A DNA stretch of 56,800 nucleotides, taken from assembly GCA_043809745.1 (NCBI GenBank), contig JBDROU010000056.1:1-56800 (forward strand), read 5' to 3'. This document shows, in pieces, positions 6,501 through 13,681 of this stretch. The notes beneath the pieces were generated by a model that saw only the letters and a list, made by a program, of their open reading frames with translations, did not search any database and was not told where the DNA came from. The stretch comes from JBDROU01 sp043809745 [NCBI: bacterium]. Its GTDB lineage: Bacteria > Elusimicrobiota > JBDRMW01. Numbering within the stretch: position 1 is the stretch's first letter; every line of letters starts with the position of its first letter. Both the position numbers and the translations under genes were made by a program.

Positions 6501-9233
6501 CAATGCCTGCTTACAATAGTCAACGGCAGCTGGAAATTGTCCCAAATCCAAATGCGCCTCGCTAAGCGAGAATAGACGGGCTATCTGATAATTTACTTCC
6601 AACTGCCCTGCATATTTTAAATTTTCTAGTGTTGTAATGCCTTTTTTGGTTTCCCCCAATTTTATATCTGCATATCCCACCATAACCCTTATTTGTTTCA
6701 AGAATTCCTCTTTAACTCCCGAGTTAATACACGCTTCGTAATAACGCTTGCTCTGTTTATAAGCCGGAATCCTGAAGAAAGCATCCCCTAATAATTTATT
6801 AATAAAGTATGCAATCATTATTTTTGATTCTTCATGCTGTAATTGAATTCTCAATGCTTTGTTCGCAAATTCAAATACTTCACCTGAGCCCAGAAGGTTT
6901 CTATTGCGGCAAATATCAAGATGCAAATATGCTAAGGCGTAATAAACCAAAGCCGCAACAAAACTCTTGTTTTTTGTCTGCTTTTCATATTTTGCACTAA
7001 TGCGCCCGAGAAACTCAATACCGGTTTTCAATGAATCTTCGGACTTATTAAAACCTTTAAAGAATATAATAAAATTAGTTATAAAATTCTGAGGCGATAT
7101 TTCTTTATCAGCTTTTCTTTCCACTTCTACCGCAGTTTCAAATGCTTTTTCTGCAACTGAAAGCGCTTTTTTAATATTTCCTTCTTCCAGCAAATCTCCA
7201 GCATATCTAAAATATACATCCCTCAAATCCTGTTGTATTATATTCTTTTTCATTTTGCTATCACCGAGCTTTAATACCGCTTCTAGATTATTAATACCTT
7301 CTTCTAAATTCCCCAGTTTTACTAAATTAACACCATACATATATAATGCCCTCGGCTCATTTGGTTCTATTCGCAAAGCCTGTTCTATTAGTTCTAAAGC
7401 ACTATCTTCTTTTCCGTTTTTAAAAAGTTCTTCCGCACATAAAGTGTACCAGTCACATACCGCCTGTTTAATAACAGGATATAAATTCTTTGCATTAGTT
7501 CTAACAACATCATTTTCATTTTTTTGTAGAAGCAGAAAAGCCTTATGAAGTTTTACTATGTTATTTTGTGAAACGCTTTTTTTCATTTTTGCACAAGATA
7601 TCTGTAATGTATTTGTTATTGTTTTTATAAATTGGTTATCCTGCGAGCTCAATGGTCTCTCAAAAAAGCCTGAAATATCTTCAGCGGTTTTTAAATAATT
7701 TACAAATTTATCAATTAATTCCCCATTTTCCGGTCTTTGTCTAAAAAGTTCATCAAATTTACCTCTGGCTTTATCTAAGTCCCCGGAATCAATATATAAC
7801 TCGATCCTAGCTGCTTCTACATCCTGTAAATTAGCGCCATACTTTTCGGCAGTATCAAAATGCCCCAATGCCTTTTCAAAAGCCCCTTTTGCTGTTTCCA
7901 GTTTGCCTAACCAAAAGTATGCTTCACAATCTTCAGGTAAAAGCCGGGTTGCTTCAAGCAAGTTATCTTCAGCAGCATCATACTTTCCCCTAGAACCAAA
8001 TATTCTGCCAAGCGCAATAAGCCCTTTAGGCCTTAGCGTTTCCAAATTTTCCGGTATTGGATTTTCAGGCAATTTTAATTCATCCGGTAAACTCGCATTC
8101 ATAAATCCGTATCCTGAAGACCGGGCTCTCTTTTCAATTTCCTCCACCTTTTTGAGGAATTCGTTTGCGACAGTTTCTGCTTCATCCCAATATTCATATT
8201 GTAGAAGAACTGACATCAACTGGGTGCGCGCGAACATATTATTGGGATCTGATTTTAGTAACTTTCTCAAATAATCAAGATAAAACTCTTTATCACCTTC
8301 TTCATAATACCTATAATTTGCTTCTGCCATTCTGTAATTTTTTACTATAAAACTCTCTTCTGTGAGCTGGAACCCTGCCCTTTTAGCCAAATTAATTATT
8401 GTTACAAAAAGATCCCGCACTTTCTGAAATCGATGGTTTAGGGTATATGCCCGAACCATAAAGTTATAGAAAACAAGCAATTCATCAATATTTTTTTTCG
8501 GGTTTTTTATTAAAATCTTTATTACTTCTTCGCTATGTATGATAATTTGATCATAAACAGCTTTGTCCTGCCCGGCTTTCTGAAATAAGGTTTTAATTTC
8601 CTCTTCATGCTTGCCAACAGTCTTACCAGTACCGATAACTGTTTTTAACTTACTAATTCCAACAGCCAAGCCAATTATAACTAAATTCTTATTATCCGGA
8701 CTTTGAGCCTGCAATGCCTGATTTAGATGCATAATCTGAGATTTTAGATGATAGAGATCTAATAACTGAGCTGATTCCATATATGTCCTGAACATATCTA
8801 TATGCATTATCAGCGAATTATAAAAATTAATAACTATATCTCCTGATACAGCCATGCCTATAATAATAAGCGGGATGGCAAGTATAACTGCAAAAGCATT
8901 AACCCATTCCCGAAATGATGAATTATTAATTCTTCCTTTTGTATCAAAAGTTCTAACAGGTTTTATTATTTTAAATATTTTTGAACCCGTAATAGCGCTC
9001 AGCCAAGAAGATCTTTTTTCAACCGCAACTTTTTCAAAATGCGGATTAAGAAATTCTGATGTATTTTGGATATTAGTGTTTTGGGAAGATGTTAAGCTTG
9101 CAGGAACGTCTGCTGCGCTCGGAGGAGCGAGAGAATTTGAACTGTATAAGTTATGAGGCATACTTGCAACAAAAAGCGATATCGATAAAAGAATCGCAAA
9201 TAACTTGTTTAAATAAACTACCTTGGATTTCAT
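3540..9233 (-). CDS. Giant exported TPR protein with SLAPPS N-terminus
   Basis: A protein of about 1,897 residues. The start chosen is ATG 9233, because it gives a classical signal peptide (M-K-S-K ... L-F-A-I-L-L-S-I-S-L-F-V-A-S-M) followed by S-N-S-L-A-P-P-S. The frame also runs upstream to 9344, but that part overlaps the promoter. A hydrophobic segment near residues 115-140 and another about 100 residues from the C-terminus (S-A-L-L-F-S-L-L-L-I-S-L-V-A-A-W-F) suggest membrane anchoring at both ends. Between them are many TPR units (for example E-A-L-E-L-I-E-Q-A-L-R-I-E-P-N-E-P-R-A-L-like repeats), then charged helical regions and an unrecognised domain. It lies on the opposite strand between the two halves of the RiPP locus. 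Function unknown; a scaffolding role is an inference. Confidence 0.75.
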   Translation of the reverse strand: MKSKVVYLNKLFAILLSISLFVASMPHNLYSSNSLAPPSAADVPASLTSSQNTNIQNTSEFLNPHFEKVAVEKRSSWLSAITGSKIFKIIKPVRTFDTKGRINNSSFREWVNAFAVILAIPLIIIGMAVSGDIVINFYNSLIMHIDMFRTYMESAQLLDLYHLKSQIMHLNQALQAQSPDNKNLVIIGLAVGISKLKTVIGTGKTVGKHEEEIKTLFQKAGQDKAVYDQIIIHSEEVIKILIKNPKKNIDELLVFYNFMVRAYTLNHRFQKVRDLFVTIINLAKRAGFQLTEESFIVKNYRMAEANYRYYEEGDKEFYLDYLRKLLKSDPNNMFARTQLMSVLLQYEYWDEAETVANEFLKKVEEIEKRARSSGYGFMNASLPDELKLPENPIPENLETLRPKGLIALGRIFGSRGKYDAAEDNLLEATRLLPEDCEAYFWLGKLETAKGAFEKALGHFDTAEKYGANLQDVEAARIELYIDSGDLDKARGKFDELFRQRPENGELIDKFVNYLKTAEDISGFFERPLSSQDNQFIKTITNTLQISCAKMKKSVSQNNIVKLHKAFLLLQKNENDVVRTNAKNLYPVIKQAVCDWYTLCAEELFKNGKEDSALELIEQALRIEPNEPRALYMYGVNLVKLGNLEEGINNLEAVLKLGDSKMKKNIIQQDLRDVYFRYAGDLLEEGNIKKALSVAEKAFETAVEVERKADKEISPQNFITNFIIFFKGFNKSEDSLKTGIEFLGRISAKYEKQTKNKSFVAALVYYALAYLHLDICRNRNLLGSGEVFEFANKALRIQLQHEESKIMIAYFINKLLGDAFFRIPAYKQSKRYYEACINSGVKEEFLKQIRVMVGYADIKLGETKKGITTLENLKYAGQLEVNYQIARLFSLSEAHLDLGQFPAAVDYCKQALTIVKNNKNIPDSYIIGLLGKVYFKQGEFPKAKEYIENSLQAEAVNLGFMAESESAEIEDIIKLLVSEQDKIPIFNLQPLSEILMTLSSVYAAEVDNQAVAEMAKEISLELGKKDVKQRRELRNSSEKIDFSVCVEASDEVLLELADESYKSMDIGFWVEIVFELLERECKKIVQYINKILPDLERKRRIIKANIFKNFANIKKQRDVLQNKRKAALDKLITPEIRQGFAEAMGVKAQEYINKAKDQMFNEGRSEEIDELVFLAWWMFIKNTNENIIRELSEKQIRECVLNSVSNGTQNEVIKTLEQIITEEKILKRAENIFDKELRSALVEVFVPGYDLDSTIKKAVAEEIAAGEGEENLKNSLLYFIWEQYIADTYPAIVELIDERIISRAILDSFSNNDWNSIIEIITDAAMNKLYIGYPQYSRLLEIDTDLVTNLLKGLKSKEDLMNKLDKEARKTGWKGSVYEFNIGENKLICAVFYVLDGEKNIRKESNEYYGELVIDLTNFGVDDELFLKHKENIKEDIIKYKIYDLWEKYQLDVICLGVQPQGISEKDYENNLDNIQQRFVSLFLKIRKDKIKESVEKGKKLVEDADKEQGLRRDIYSPIGVRQAFFVERDDVKDIIYKYKSGKNKSSVNIPNVIVMHEGRDSATISMLNKGRKGKKEYIPYGRKHIAEHIASRAQNTIDTEQTAEMKGIFGAKLKNYIVTNMDDEVKDNIALTLLWGEFIPGGNRKYFTYHDIKEEKIMVVVVAPNCTIERIAEFGVDQHLACNLYIHTGFSDVACRIFAALLSGQEEIKYNLREPLHFSEEDVKTILSGRTAKGELIKRSIFYRFDKGTLYVTNRETDQVVEIDKTGMCVWAGGLSAIRSNLSKENNISFVIDENISSPKENNGNLIKGSISSALLFSLLLISLVAAWFIPKVAYHQKAVEYAERNLISVKNIDFRSKKKSKVIPETESVIKINLNDYQPGVVGRNLAKLQIHSRSL

Positions 9234-9296
9234 ACATATATTATATTTCACTATTGTTAAAAATAATGTAAAATTATTGTAAAATATAACATCAAC
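9234..9296. promoter_or_regulatory. Divergent promoter for the TPR gene and the candidate precursor peptide
   Basis: This 63 bp gap separates the start codons of two divergent genes. For the minus-strand TPR gene it holds TTTACA (9278-9283), TTTACA (9267-9272), TTAACA (9255-9260) and TATAAT (9240-9245), the last only 6 bases from the ATG. On the plus strand TATAAC (9285-9290) lies 6 bases before the precursor ATG. Neither side has a Shine-Dalgarno sequence, so both transcripts may be leaderless. The same phased box occurs at 22604-22646 and 23403-23445. Confidence 0.6.
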
Positions 9297-9446
9297 ATGA
9301 AAAAAAAGAAAAAGCCTTATACTAAACCAGAAATAAGCTCCCAAGTAATATTTGAAAAAGCTTCGCTTGCCTGCGGGAAGTGCTATCCGATCGGGTCCGG
9401 GCCTATATGGAGGGCTCAGTGCATAGCAATTAAGCGGACTTCATAA
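9297..9446 (+). CDS. Candidate RiPP precursor peptide, 49 residues
   Basis: A short frame encoding a Lys-rich start, then P-Y-T-K-P-E-I, F-E-K at 19-21, L-A-C-G-K-C at 24-29, a Gly/Pro-rich stretch (Y-P-I-G-S-G-P-I-W) and a third Cys at 42, ending in R-T-S. The K-P-Y-x-K-P-x-I … F-E … L-x-C-G-K pattern resembles, from memory, small precursor-like proteins next to PqqD, radical SAM and nucleotidyltransferase genes; this recollection is unverified. The first ~24 residues would be leader and the Cys-containing end the core. It is followed after 31 bases by an S26-type peptidase. The ATG sits 6 bases after a -10-like TATAAC. No Shine-Dalgarno is visible. Confidence 0.6.
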   Translation: MKKKKKPYTKPEISSQVIFEKASLACGKCYPIGSGPIWRAQCIAIKRTS

Positions 9447-9477
9447 AAGATCTTTAATTTAGGTAATATATTACAGA

Positions 9478-9888
9478 ATGAATATTACGAAACCTAAACC
9501 CTGTATTAAGAAATCAAATATTGTACCCATACTCTGCGATGGCGGCAGTATGAGGCCAGTCTTAAGAGCCAACCAGAACATACTTATTGATCAGGACACG
9601 GCAATTCGCCTGGGCGATTGCGTGTGCTACAAATCAACAGAAAAAAATTATATACACCGCATTATCTCAATAAAAAATGGCCGTTACCTCATGGCCTCTG
9701 ACTCAAATTCCATACTCAGCCACTGGATAGATTTAGATAATATTGTTGGCAAGGTAGCTAACAAAAACCCCCTGTTAAAAGGATTCCCCGGATTAATTTA
9801 TCATTTCATTATAAGATTATTTTTTTATACAGGCAGATTGATAAAAAAATCAATTATAAAATATGAAGGCAATCGAAAATATTTCTGA
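9478..9888 (+). CDS. S26-family signal-peptidase-like protease
   Basis: A 136-residue protein with the S26 motif G-G-S-M-R-P (Ser24 as nucleophile) and a Y-I-H-R-I-I motif (His60) where bacterial LepB has Lys. The Ser/His arrangement is that of archaeal/eukaryotic-type signal peptidases and of the small S24/S26-like proteins seen in peptide-modification clusters. A hydrophobic stretch near residues 103-118 (F-P-G-L-I-Y-H-F-I-I-R-L-F-F-Y) may tether it to the membrane. It lies 31 bases after the candidate precursor and overlaps the next gene by 26 bases. Leader removal from the precursor is a reasonable inference, not shown by the sequence. Confidence 0.7.
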   Translation: MNITKPKPCIKKSNIVPILCDGGSMRPVLRANQNILIDQDTAIRLGDCVCYKSTEKNYIHRIISIKNGRYLMASDSNSILSHWIDLDNIVGKVANKNPLLKGFPGLIYHFIIRLFFYTGRLIKKSIIKYEGNRKYF

Positions 9889-10831
9889 AACCGGCAAAAC
9901 CGCTGATAAAGTTTTCTATAAAAAAGATTATAATATCGCGCGCAATATTATCGCGCAAAAACAGTTCAATGTAATTGCGGATGCCTTTAATAAAAGTAAT
10001 ATTGATTTTATACCTTTGAAAGGAATTGTATATATAAACCTGATTTATGAAAATATTTGGGACAGATTTCTTACAGATATTGATCTGCTTATAAAGACAG
10101 CCGACCTCAGCAAAATACACAATATAATGAACAAATTGGGATATACCCATCTGAGTTCAAATCCTTTGGGGTGGACTCCGGTTGAATCCGGACTCAATGT
10201 TGATCTGCATACAGATATCTGGTATCTTTCAAAACATGAAATTAAAGAACTCTGGCAGAGCTGTGCAATTGCAAAGTTTTGCGGCTTCAGCTTAAAACTC
10301 CCTTCAAAAGAGGAGATGATCATATACGCAATAGCGCATTCACTAATACACCACGCTAATAAAGAAGGTAATTTAAGAGATGATCTCATAAATATGTTTA
10401 CTAAATGGCAGAATGACATAGATCTGCTGCTTTTGATCAATAAAATAAAAAAATATAACTTTATTTCGCCTTTTGTTTATTCCTTTAACTTGATCCGCTC
10501 AGAAATTCCTTACGTATTATCACAACAAATTGAGGCTTTTATTTATCCTGAAAGAAATATTGAAAGAGAAAAAGAATTTTTAATTTATCTGAACTTAAAA
10601 CACCCATTAAAAGGCCATTTGCTGCGTTTAATTTTTCAGAGAAACATTTATTATAAAATTGCGTATATACTATCAACATTGTTTCCCCAACCTTACATAA
10701 TGAGATGGAGATATAACGCGCACAGCAGTTTGGGCATATGCCTGACATATGCTGCAAGACCTTTTTTGCTTGCATATTATTCATTAAAAGTATTATTTAG
10801 ATTGTCTTCCAGGAAATCTTCGGTTTACTAA
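9863..10831 (+). CDS. Nucleotidyltransferase-fold protein (NTP_transf_5-like)
   Basis: A 322-residue protein with the motif F-I-P-L-K-G-I-V-Y near residue 49, then R68 and T-D-I-D-L-L-I at residues 71-77. This is the metal-binding D-x-D-L-L-I pattern of the uncharacterised nucleotidyltransferase family that recurs in PqqD/HprK/lasso-type gene clusters. A helical C-terminal half follows with an A-H-S-L-I-H-H motif. It overlaps the S26-type gene by 26 bases, so it belongs to the same transcript. It may transfer a nucleotide or act on the peptide or its carrier; its real substrate is unknown. The 3' end converges with the ABC permease gene 13 bases away. Confidence 0.7.
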   Translation: MKAIENISETGKTADKVFYKKDYNIARNIIAQKQFNVIADAFNKSNIDFIPLKGIVYINLIYENIWDRFLTDIDLLIKTADLSKIHNIMNKLGYTHLSSNPLGWTPVESGLNVDLHTDIWYLSKHEIKELWQSCAIAKFCGFSLKLPSKEEMIIYAIAHSLIHHANKEGNLRDDLINMFTKWQNDIDLLLLINKIKKYNFISPFVYSFNLIRSEIPYVLSQQIEAFIYPERNIEREKEFLIYLNLKHPLKGHLLRLIFQRNIYYKIAYILSTLFPQPYIMRWRYNAHSSLGICLTYAARPFLLAYYSLKVLFRLSSRKSSVY

Positions 10832-10844
10832 ATTGGGATTAAAA

Positions 10845-11654
10845 TCAGAAATGCGCAAGGCTGCCTTTAGATCTAACCTTATTAAAAGCTATCCCAAATG
10901 TGTAAAAACCAACAAATATTAGCAAAACACCAATTATAAACAATATTATTAACGGGATTAATATTTCACTATAAGCGCCGGTTAGTATAACCTTTCTTGC
11001 CACAAAAAGTATATGAGTGGTAGGTATTCCCATAGATATAAAACCGATCCATCCTGGCAAAAGAGCGACAGGAAAGTATACACCCCCGAGTATATCGGAA
11101 ACATTTATGAGCACCCATTGTACCGGATCCCCGCGCTTAAAGAGCAGAATAAAACTGCCGGCAACGAGACCTACCCCAAAAAATATCATATAAGAAACAC
11201 CCATAATAAAAACTAAATATATTAATTTTATAAAAGAAAACGGGATTTCAAGAATAACAAAACCAAATGCAAGTATACACAAACACTCGCATAAAACAAA
11301 TAACAGTTTCCCTGTGCTCATAAAAGAAAGTATTCTGTTGACTCCGAGCGGCATCTTAAATACATTTTCGATAGTCCCGTAACTTACCTCTTCCCTTAAA
11401 AAATTACTGCAGAAAGAAAGCCCGAAAGAAAAAAGCGGCGAGAAAGCAAGACCCACAAGCACAAACGGGAAATACTCGCCTCCCGAAACCTCCAGAATAA
11501 CCCCGGGTTTTTTGCCAATTAACTTGCCAATAAAAAAGAAAAGAAATAACTGCAGGAATATGCCTGCAAAACGCAGTATATTATCAAATTTATAAGTTTT
11601 TTGTATCGCGAAATCTTTCTTTATAAATTGCAGCAAAATAAATAATCTATTCAT
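10845..11654 (-). CDS. ABC-2-type transporter permease
   Basis: A 269-residue protein with about six membrane segments (for example I-L-R-F-A-G-I-F-L-Q-L-F-L-F-F-F near the N-terminus, and a C-terminal L-I-P-L-I-I-L-F-I-I-G-V-L-L-I-F-V-G). Mid-protein glycine-rich helices are followed by an S-D-I-L-G-G-V-Y-F-P-V loop. This is the layout of ABC-2 permeases that export polysaccharides, drugs or peptides. It overlaps the upstream ATPase gene by 8 bases. Its placement, convergent with the nucleotidyltransferase gene, suggests it exports the modified peptide, but export of another substrate is equally possible. Confidence 0.75.
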   Translation of the reverse strand: MNRLFILLQFIKKDFAIQKTYKFDNILRFAGIFLQLFLFFFIGKLIGKKPGVILEVSGGEYFPFVLVGLAFSPLFSFGLSFCSNFLREEVSYGTIENVFKMPLGVNRILSFMSTGKLLFVLCECLCILAFGFVILEIPFSFIKLIYLVFIMGVSYMIFFGVGLVAGSFILLFKRGDPVQWVLINVSDILGGVYFPVALLPGWIGFISMGIPTTHILFVARKVILTGAYSEILIPLIILFIIGVLLIFVGFYTFGIAFNKVRSKGSLAHF

Positions 11655-12393
11655 TATTGTTGATTATCCAAGCCAATGAGTCCCTCAAGTTTTTCTTGTC
11701 CGCAAGCTTAATTAAAGAATTTACACTATCACAATAAATAATCCTGCCCTGTTTAAGCACTATTACCTTATTGAAAAACTCATCCTTAACAGAAATACTG
11801 TGCGATGATAAAATACTCAATTTTGTATTGCAACTATTTTCCATGTATCCGGCAAACATTCCGGAGGTTTGGGTATCAAGAGCGCTGTCCCATTCGTCTA
11901 TTAGGAGCATCTCCGGCTGATATATTAATCCCTTTATCAAGCATAACCTTTTCTTTATTCCGCTAGAGCAGTTTTGGAAGGCAACTTTTCCGTATTCATT
12001 AATATGAAATAAATTAAACAATGAATCTATTCTCTGTCTCATAATTAACAAATCGCTAAAATATGCAAAAGAAAAAAAATCAATATTCTGCCTTAAGGTC
12101 AACCTGGGATAGAATTCGTCGATTCTGCTGCTGATAAAGCTTACCCTCTTCTTGTAATTAATGCTGTAATGCAAATACCTTAAATCGAGGGCTTCTCCAT
12201 CAAAAGAAATACTCCCGTTTTCGGGAAGCAGAAGACCAAAAATACATTTAAGCAGAGTCGTTTTCCCCGAGCCATTAGCTCCGTACAACAATACCCTGTC
12301 ACCTGAATTTAAACTGAAACTGATATTAGTTAATGCGCTGATCTTACTGCCGTTATTATTGAAATCTTTCTGTATATTAATTAGTTCTAGCAT
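11647..12393 (-). CDS. ABC transporter ATP-binding protein
   Basis: A 248-residue ATPase. Walker A is G-A-N-G-S-G-K-T-T (residues 38-46). A variant signature S-S-G-I-K-K-R (143-149) replaces LSGGQ. Walker B is M-L-L-I-D-E (162-167) with catalytic Glu, and the switch His is in S-S-H-S near 198. It lacks membrane segments, so it pairs with the following permease (8-base overlap). The signature departs from LSGGQ but keeps the key Ser and Gly. A receiver protein gene lies 64 bases upstream on the same strand. Confidence 0.8.
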   Translation of the reverse strand: MLELINIQKDFNNNGSKISALTNISFSLNSGDRVLLYGANGSGKTTLLKCIFGLLLPENGSISFDGEALDLRYLHYSINYKKRVSFISSRIDEFYPRLTLRQNIDFFSFAYFSDLLIMRQRIDSLFNLFHINEYGKVAFQNCSSGIKKRLCLIKGLIYQPEMLLIDEWDSALDTQTSGMFAGYMENSCNTKLSILSSHSISVKDEFFNKVIVLKQGRIIYCDSVNSLIKLADKKNLRDSLAWIINNNE

Positions 12394-12457
12394 ATGTTAT
12401 CAACAACTTATTATTATCTTAAATTTTAGGATTATGCCGGGATATTTGCAACAGGAA

Positions 12458-12829
12458 TTAATCTTTATCGGTTTTAAGTATTTCTTCTACCCTGGATATG
12501 AGATCCTTAATATTGAACGGTTTCAAAAAAAAGCCTTTTACCTGCGTGAATCTTTCGAAGAGTTTTTCAGCAGGCTTAAGCCCGCTTATTACAATTATTG
12601 GAAGATTTTTTAATATTTTATCTTTATCCAGCTCTAACTGTATATTAAATCCATCTAAACCTGGCAGCATGATATCCAGAATAGCAAGATTATATATTTT
12701 CTTTTTCAATTCAATAAGTCCGTCATTCCCGTTGTATATCGGGACTACTTCATAACCCTGTTTCTCTAAAGCAAATTTAGTGAATTCTACAACATCCTTG
12801 TCATCATCTACTATAAGTATTTTTGCCAT
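12458..12829 (-). CDS. Stand-alone response-regulator receiver domain
   Basis: A 123-residue CheY-like protein with the acidic triad V-D-D-D near residues 7-10, phospho-acceptor Asp in L-A-I-L-D-I-M-L-P-G (about 53) and the conserved Lys in F-L-K-P-F (about 103). It has no output domain. It lies upstream of the ABC genes on the same strand, and its promoter must lie within the 407-base gap that also holds the large palindrome. The partner kinase is not adjacent. Confidence 0.85.
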   Translation of the reverse strand: MAKILIVDDDKDVVEFTKFALEKQGYEVVPIYNGNDGLIELKKKIYNLAILDIMLPGLDGFNIQLELDKDKILKNLPIIVISGLKPAEKLFERFTQVKGFFLKPFNIKDLISRVEEILKTDKD

Positions 12830-12944
12830 ATAATGTTAATATTCCCAAAAAACCTTTTTTTTATGATACTCTCTTAAATAATACTTGTCAATATATTTAA
12901 TACTGAAGTTTCCCCATTTTATTTTTTAACTTGGTGAAGTCTCT

Positions 12945-13152
12945 ATGAAAACATTAGAAAATATTTTTTGTAACGACTTGCAAAATTTAGGGTTTCGAAG
13001 AAAATATTCGGAAACTTTTGCCGATGTGTTTGAGCCGCTAAAAGTCTTTGACTTTTTGCGTGCGAGTTGTCGGCAAACCGAATATTTTCGTTCATCGAAG
13101 CCCGTATAGAATTTTGCATCGGAGTGAAAAAAATGTTTTCTGCTGTTTTCAC
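12945..13152. repeat. 208 bp near-palindrome (giant inverted repeat)
   Basis: The two arms meet at a perfect central hairpin AAAAGTC-TTT-GACTTTT centred on 13048. Outward the arms still pair: ATTCGG ... CCGAAT, TTTGCCGA ... TCGGCAAA, GCAAAATT ... AATTTTGC, and the ends GAAAACA ... TGTTTTC. Each arm, read inward, starts like a reading frame with the same residues (M-K-T-x-E-N-I-F … Q-N): a 54-codon frame on plus (12945-13109) and a GTG-started frame on minus (from 13152). It fills most of the 407-base gap 12830-13236, between aroQ and the receiver gene. It could be a foldback mobile element (MITE), an inverted duplication, or a long hairpin RNA. Confidence 0.75.
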
Positions 13153-13236
13153 TTGTTATACCATATTTTTGTTCACTTCTATGCATAAAATTAGCAATTG
13201 CATTAATATTTTTGGGGAACTTCTGATTTAATACAT

Positions 13237-13668
13237 TTAAATCAAATCTGCCAAAGCATGAAGCGCAAGTAAATAGCTGGCAGGCCCAAAACCAGAAATC
13301 TGACCCTGGCAAACAGCGGCAATTAAGGATCTGTGCCTGAACTCATCCCTCCTGTAAATATTGGAAAGATGCACCTCTATTACCGGCACAGACACGGCAG
13401 ATACCGCATCTCTTATAGCAACTGAGGTATGCGTATAAGCTGCCGGATTAACAATGATACCCCTATACTTTTTTTCTGATTTACCGATCAGCTCAACAAT
13501 TGAACCTTCATGGCTGGTCTGCTTTATATCAACTTCTTGCTTCAATTTGCGGGCCAGCACTCTTATGCGCTTATTTATCTCATTTAAGTCAACCTTACCG
13601 TAAACCTCAACCTCTCTTTTTCCAAGCAGGTTCAGATTAGGTCCGTGAATTACAAGTATCTTTTTCAT
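13237..13668 (-). CDS. aroQ: 3-dehydroquinate dehydratase, type II
   Basis: A 143-residue protein, the normal length for the type II enzyme that converts 3-dehydroquinate to 3-dehydroshikimate. Visible motifs: G-P-N-L-N-L-L-G-K-R near the N-terminus, Q-T-S-H-E-G-S, N-P-A-A-Y-T-H-T-S-V-A-I-R-D and I-E-V-H-L-S-N-I-Y-R-R-D-E-F-R-H. These include the catalytic Tyr (Y-G variant), Asn and His residues. A strong ribosome binding site (GGAGG) lies 4-5 bases upstream of the ATG. It is the last gene of the shikimate run, 13 bases after aroB. Confidence 0.93.
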   Translation of the reverse strand: MKKILVIHGPNLNLLGKREVEVYGKVDLNEINKRIRVLARKLKQEVDIKQTSHEGSIVELIGKSEKKYRGIIVNPAAYTHTSVAIRDAVSAVSVPVIEVHLSNIYRRDEFRHRSLIAAVCQGQISGFGPASYLLALHALADLI

Positions 13669-13681
13669 TTTATCCTCCGAA

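Noticed and set aside
9234-9344. Longer N-terminus of the giant TPR protein starting near 9344
   Set aside because: It would cross the shared promoter and overlap the precursor frame, and it precedes a textbook signal peptide that begins at 9233.
1204-12393. Calling the RiPP locus a lasso-peptide cluster
   Set aside because: No asparagine-synthetase-like cyclase or lasso protease is present. HprK and nucleotidyltransferase genes alone do not define a lasso pathway.
12926-13312. Minus-strand frames across the palindrome overlapping the aroQ 3' end, read as genes
   Set aside because: They overlap the firmly identified aroQ and come from the symmetric arms of the inverted repeat. They lack ribosome binding sites, so the DNA structure is the better explanation.
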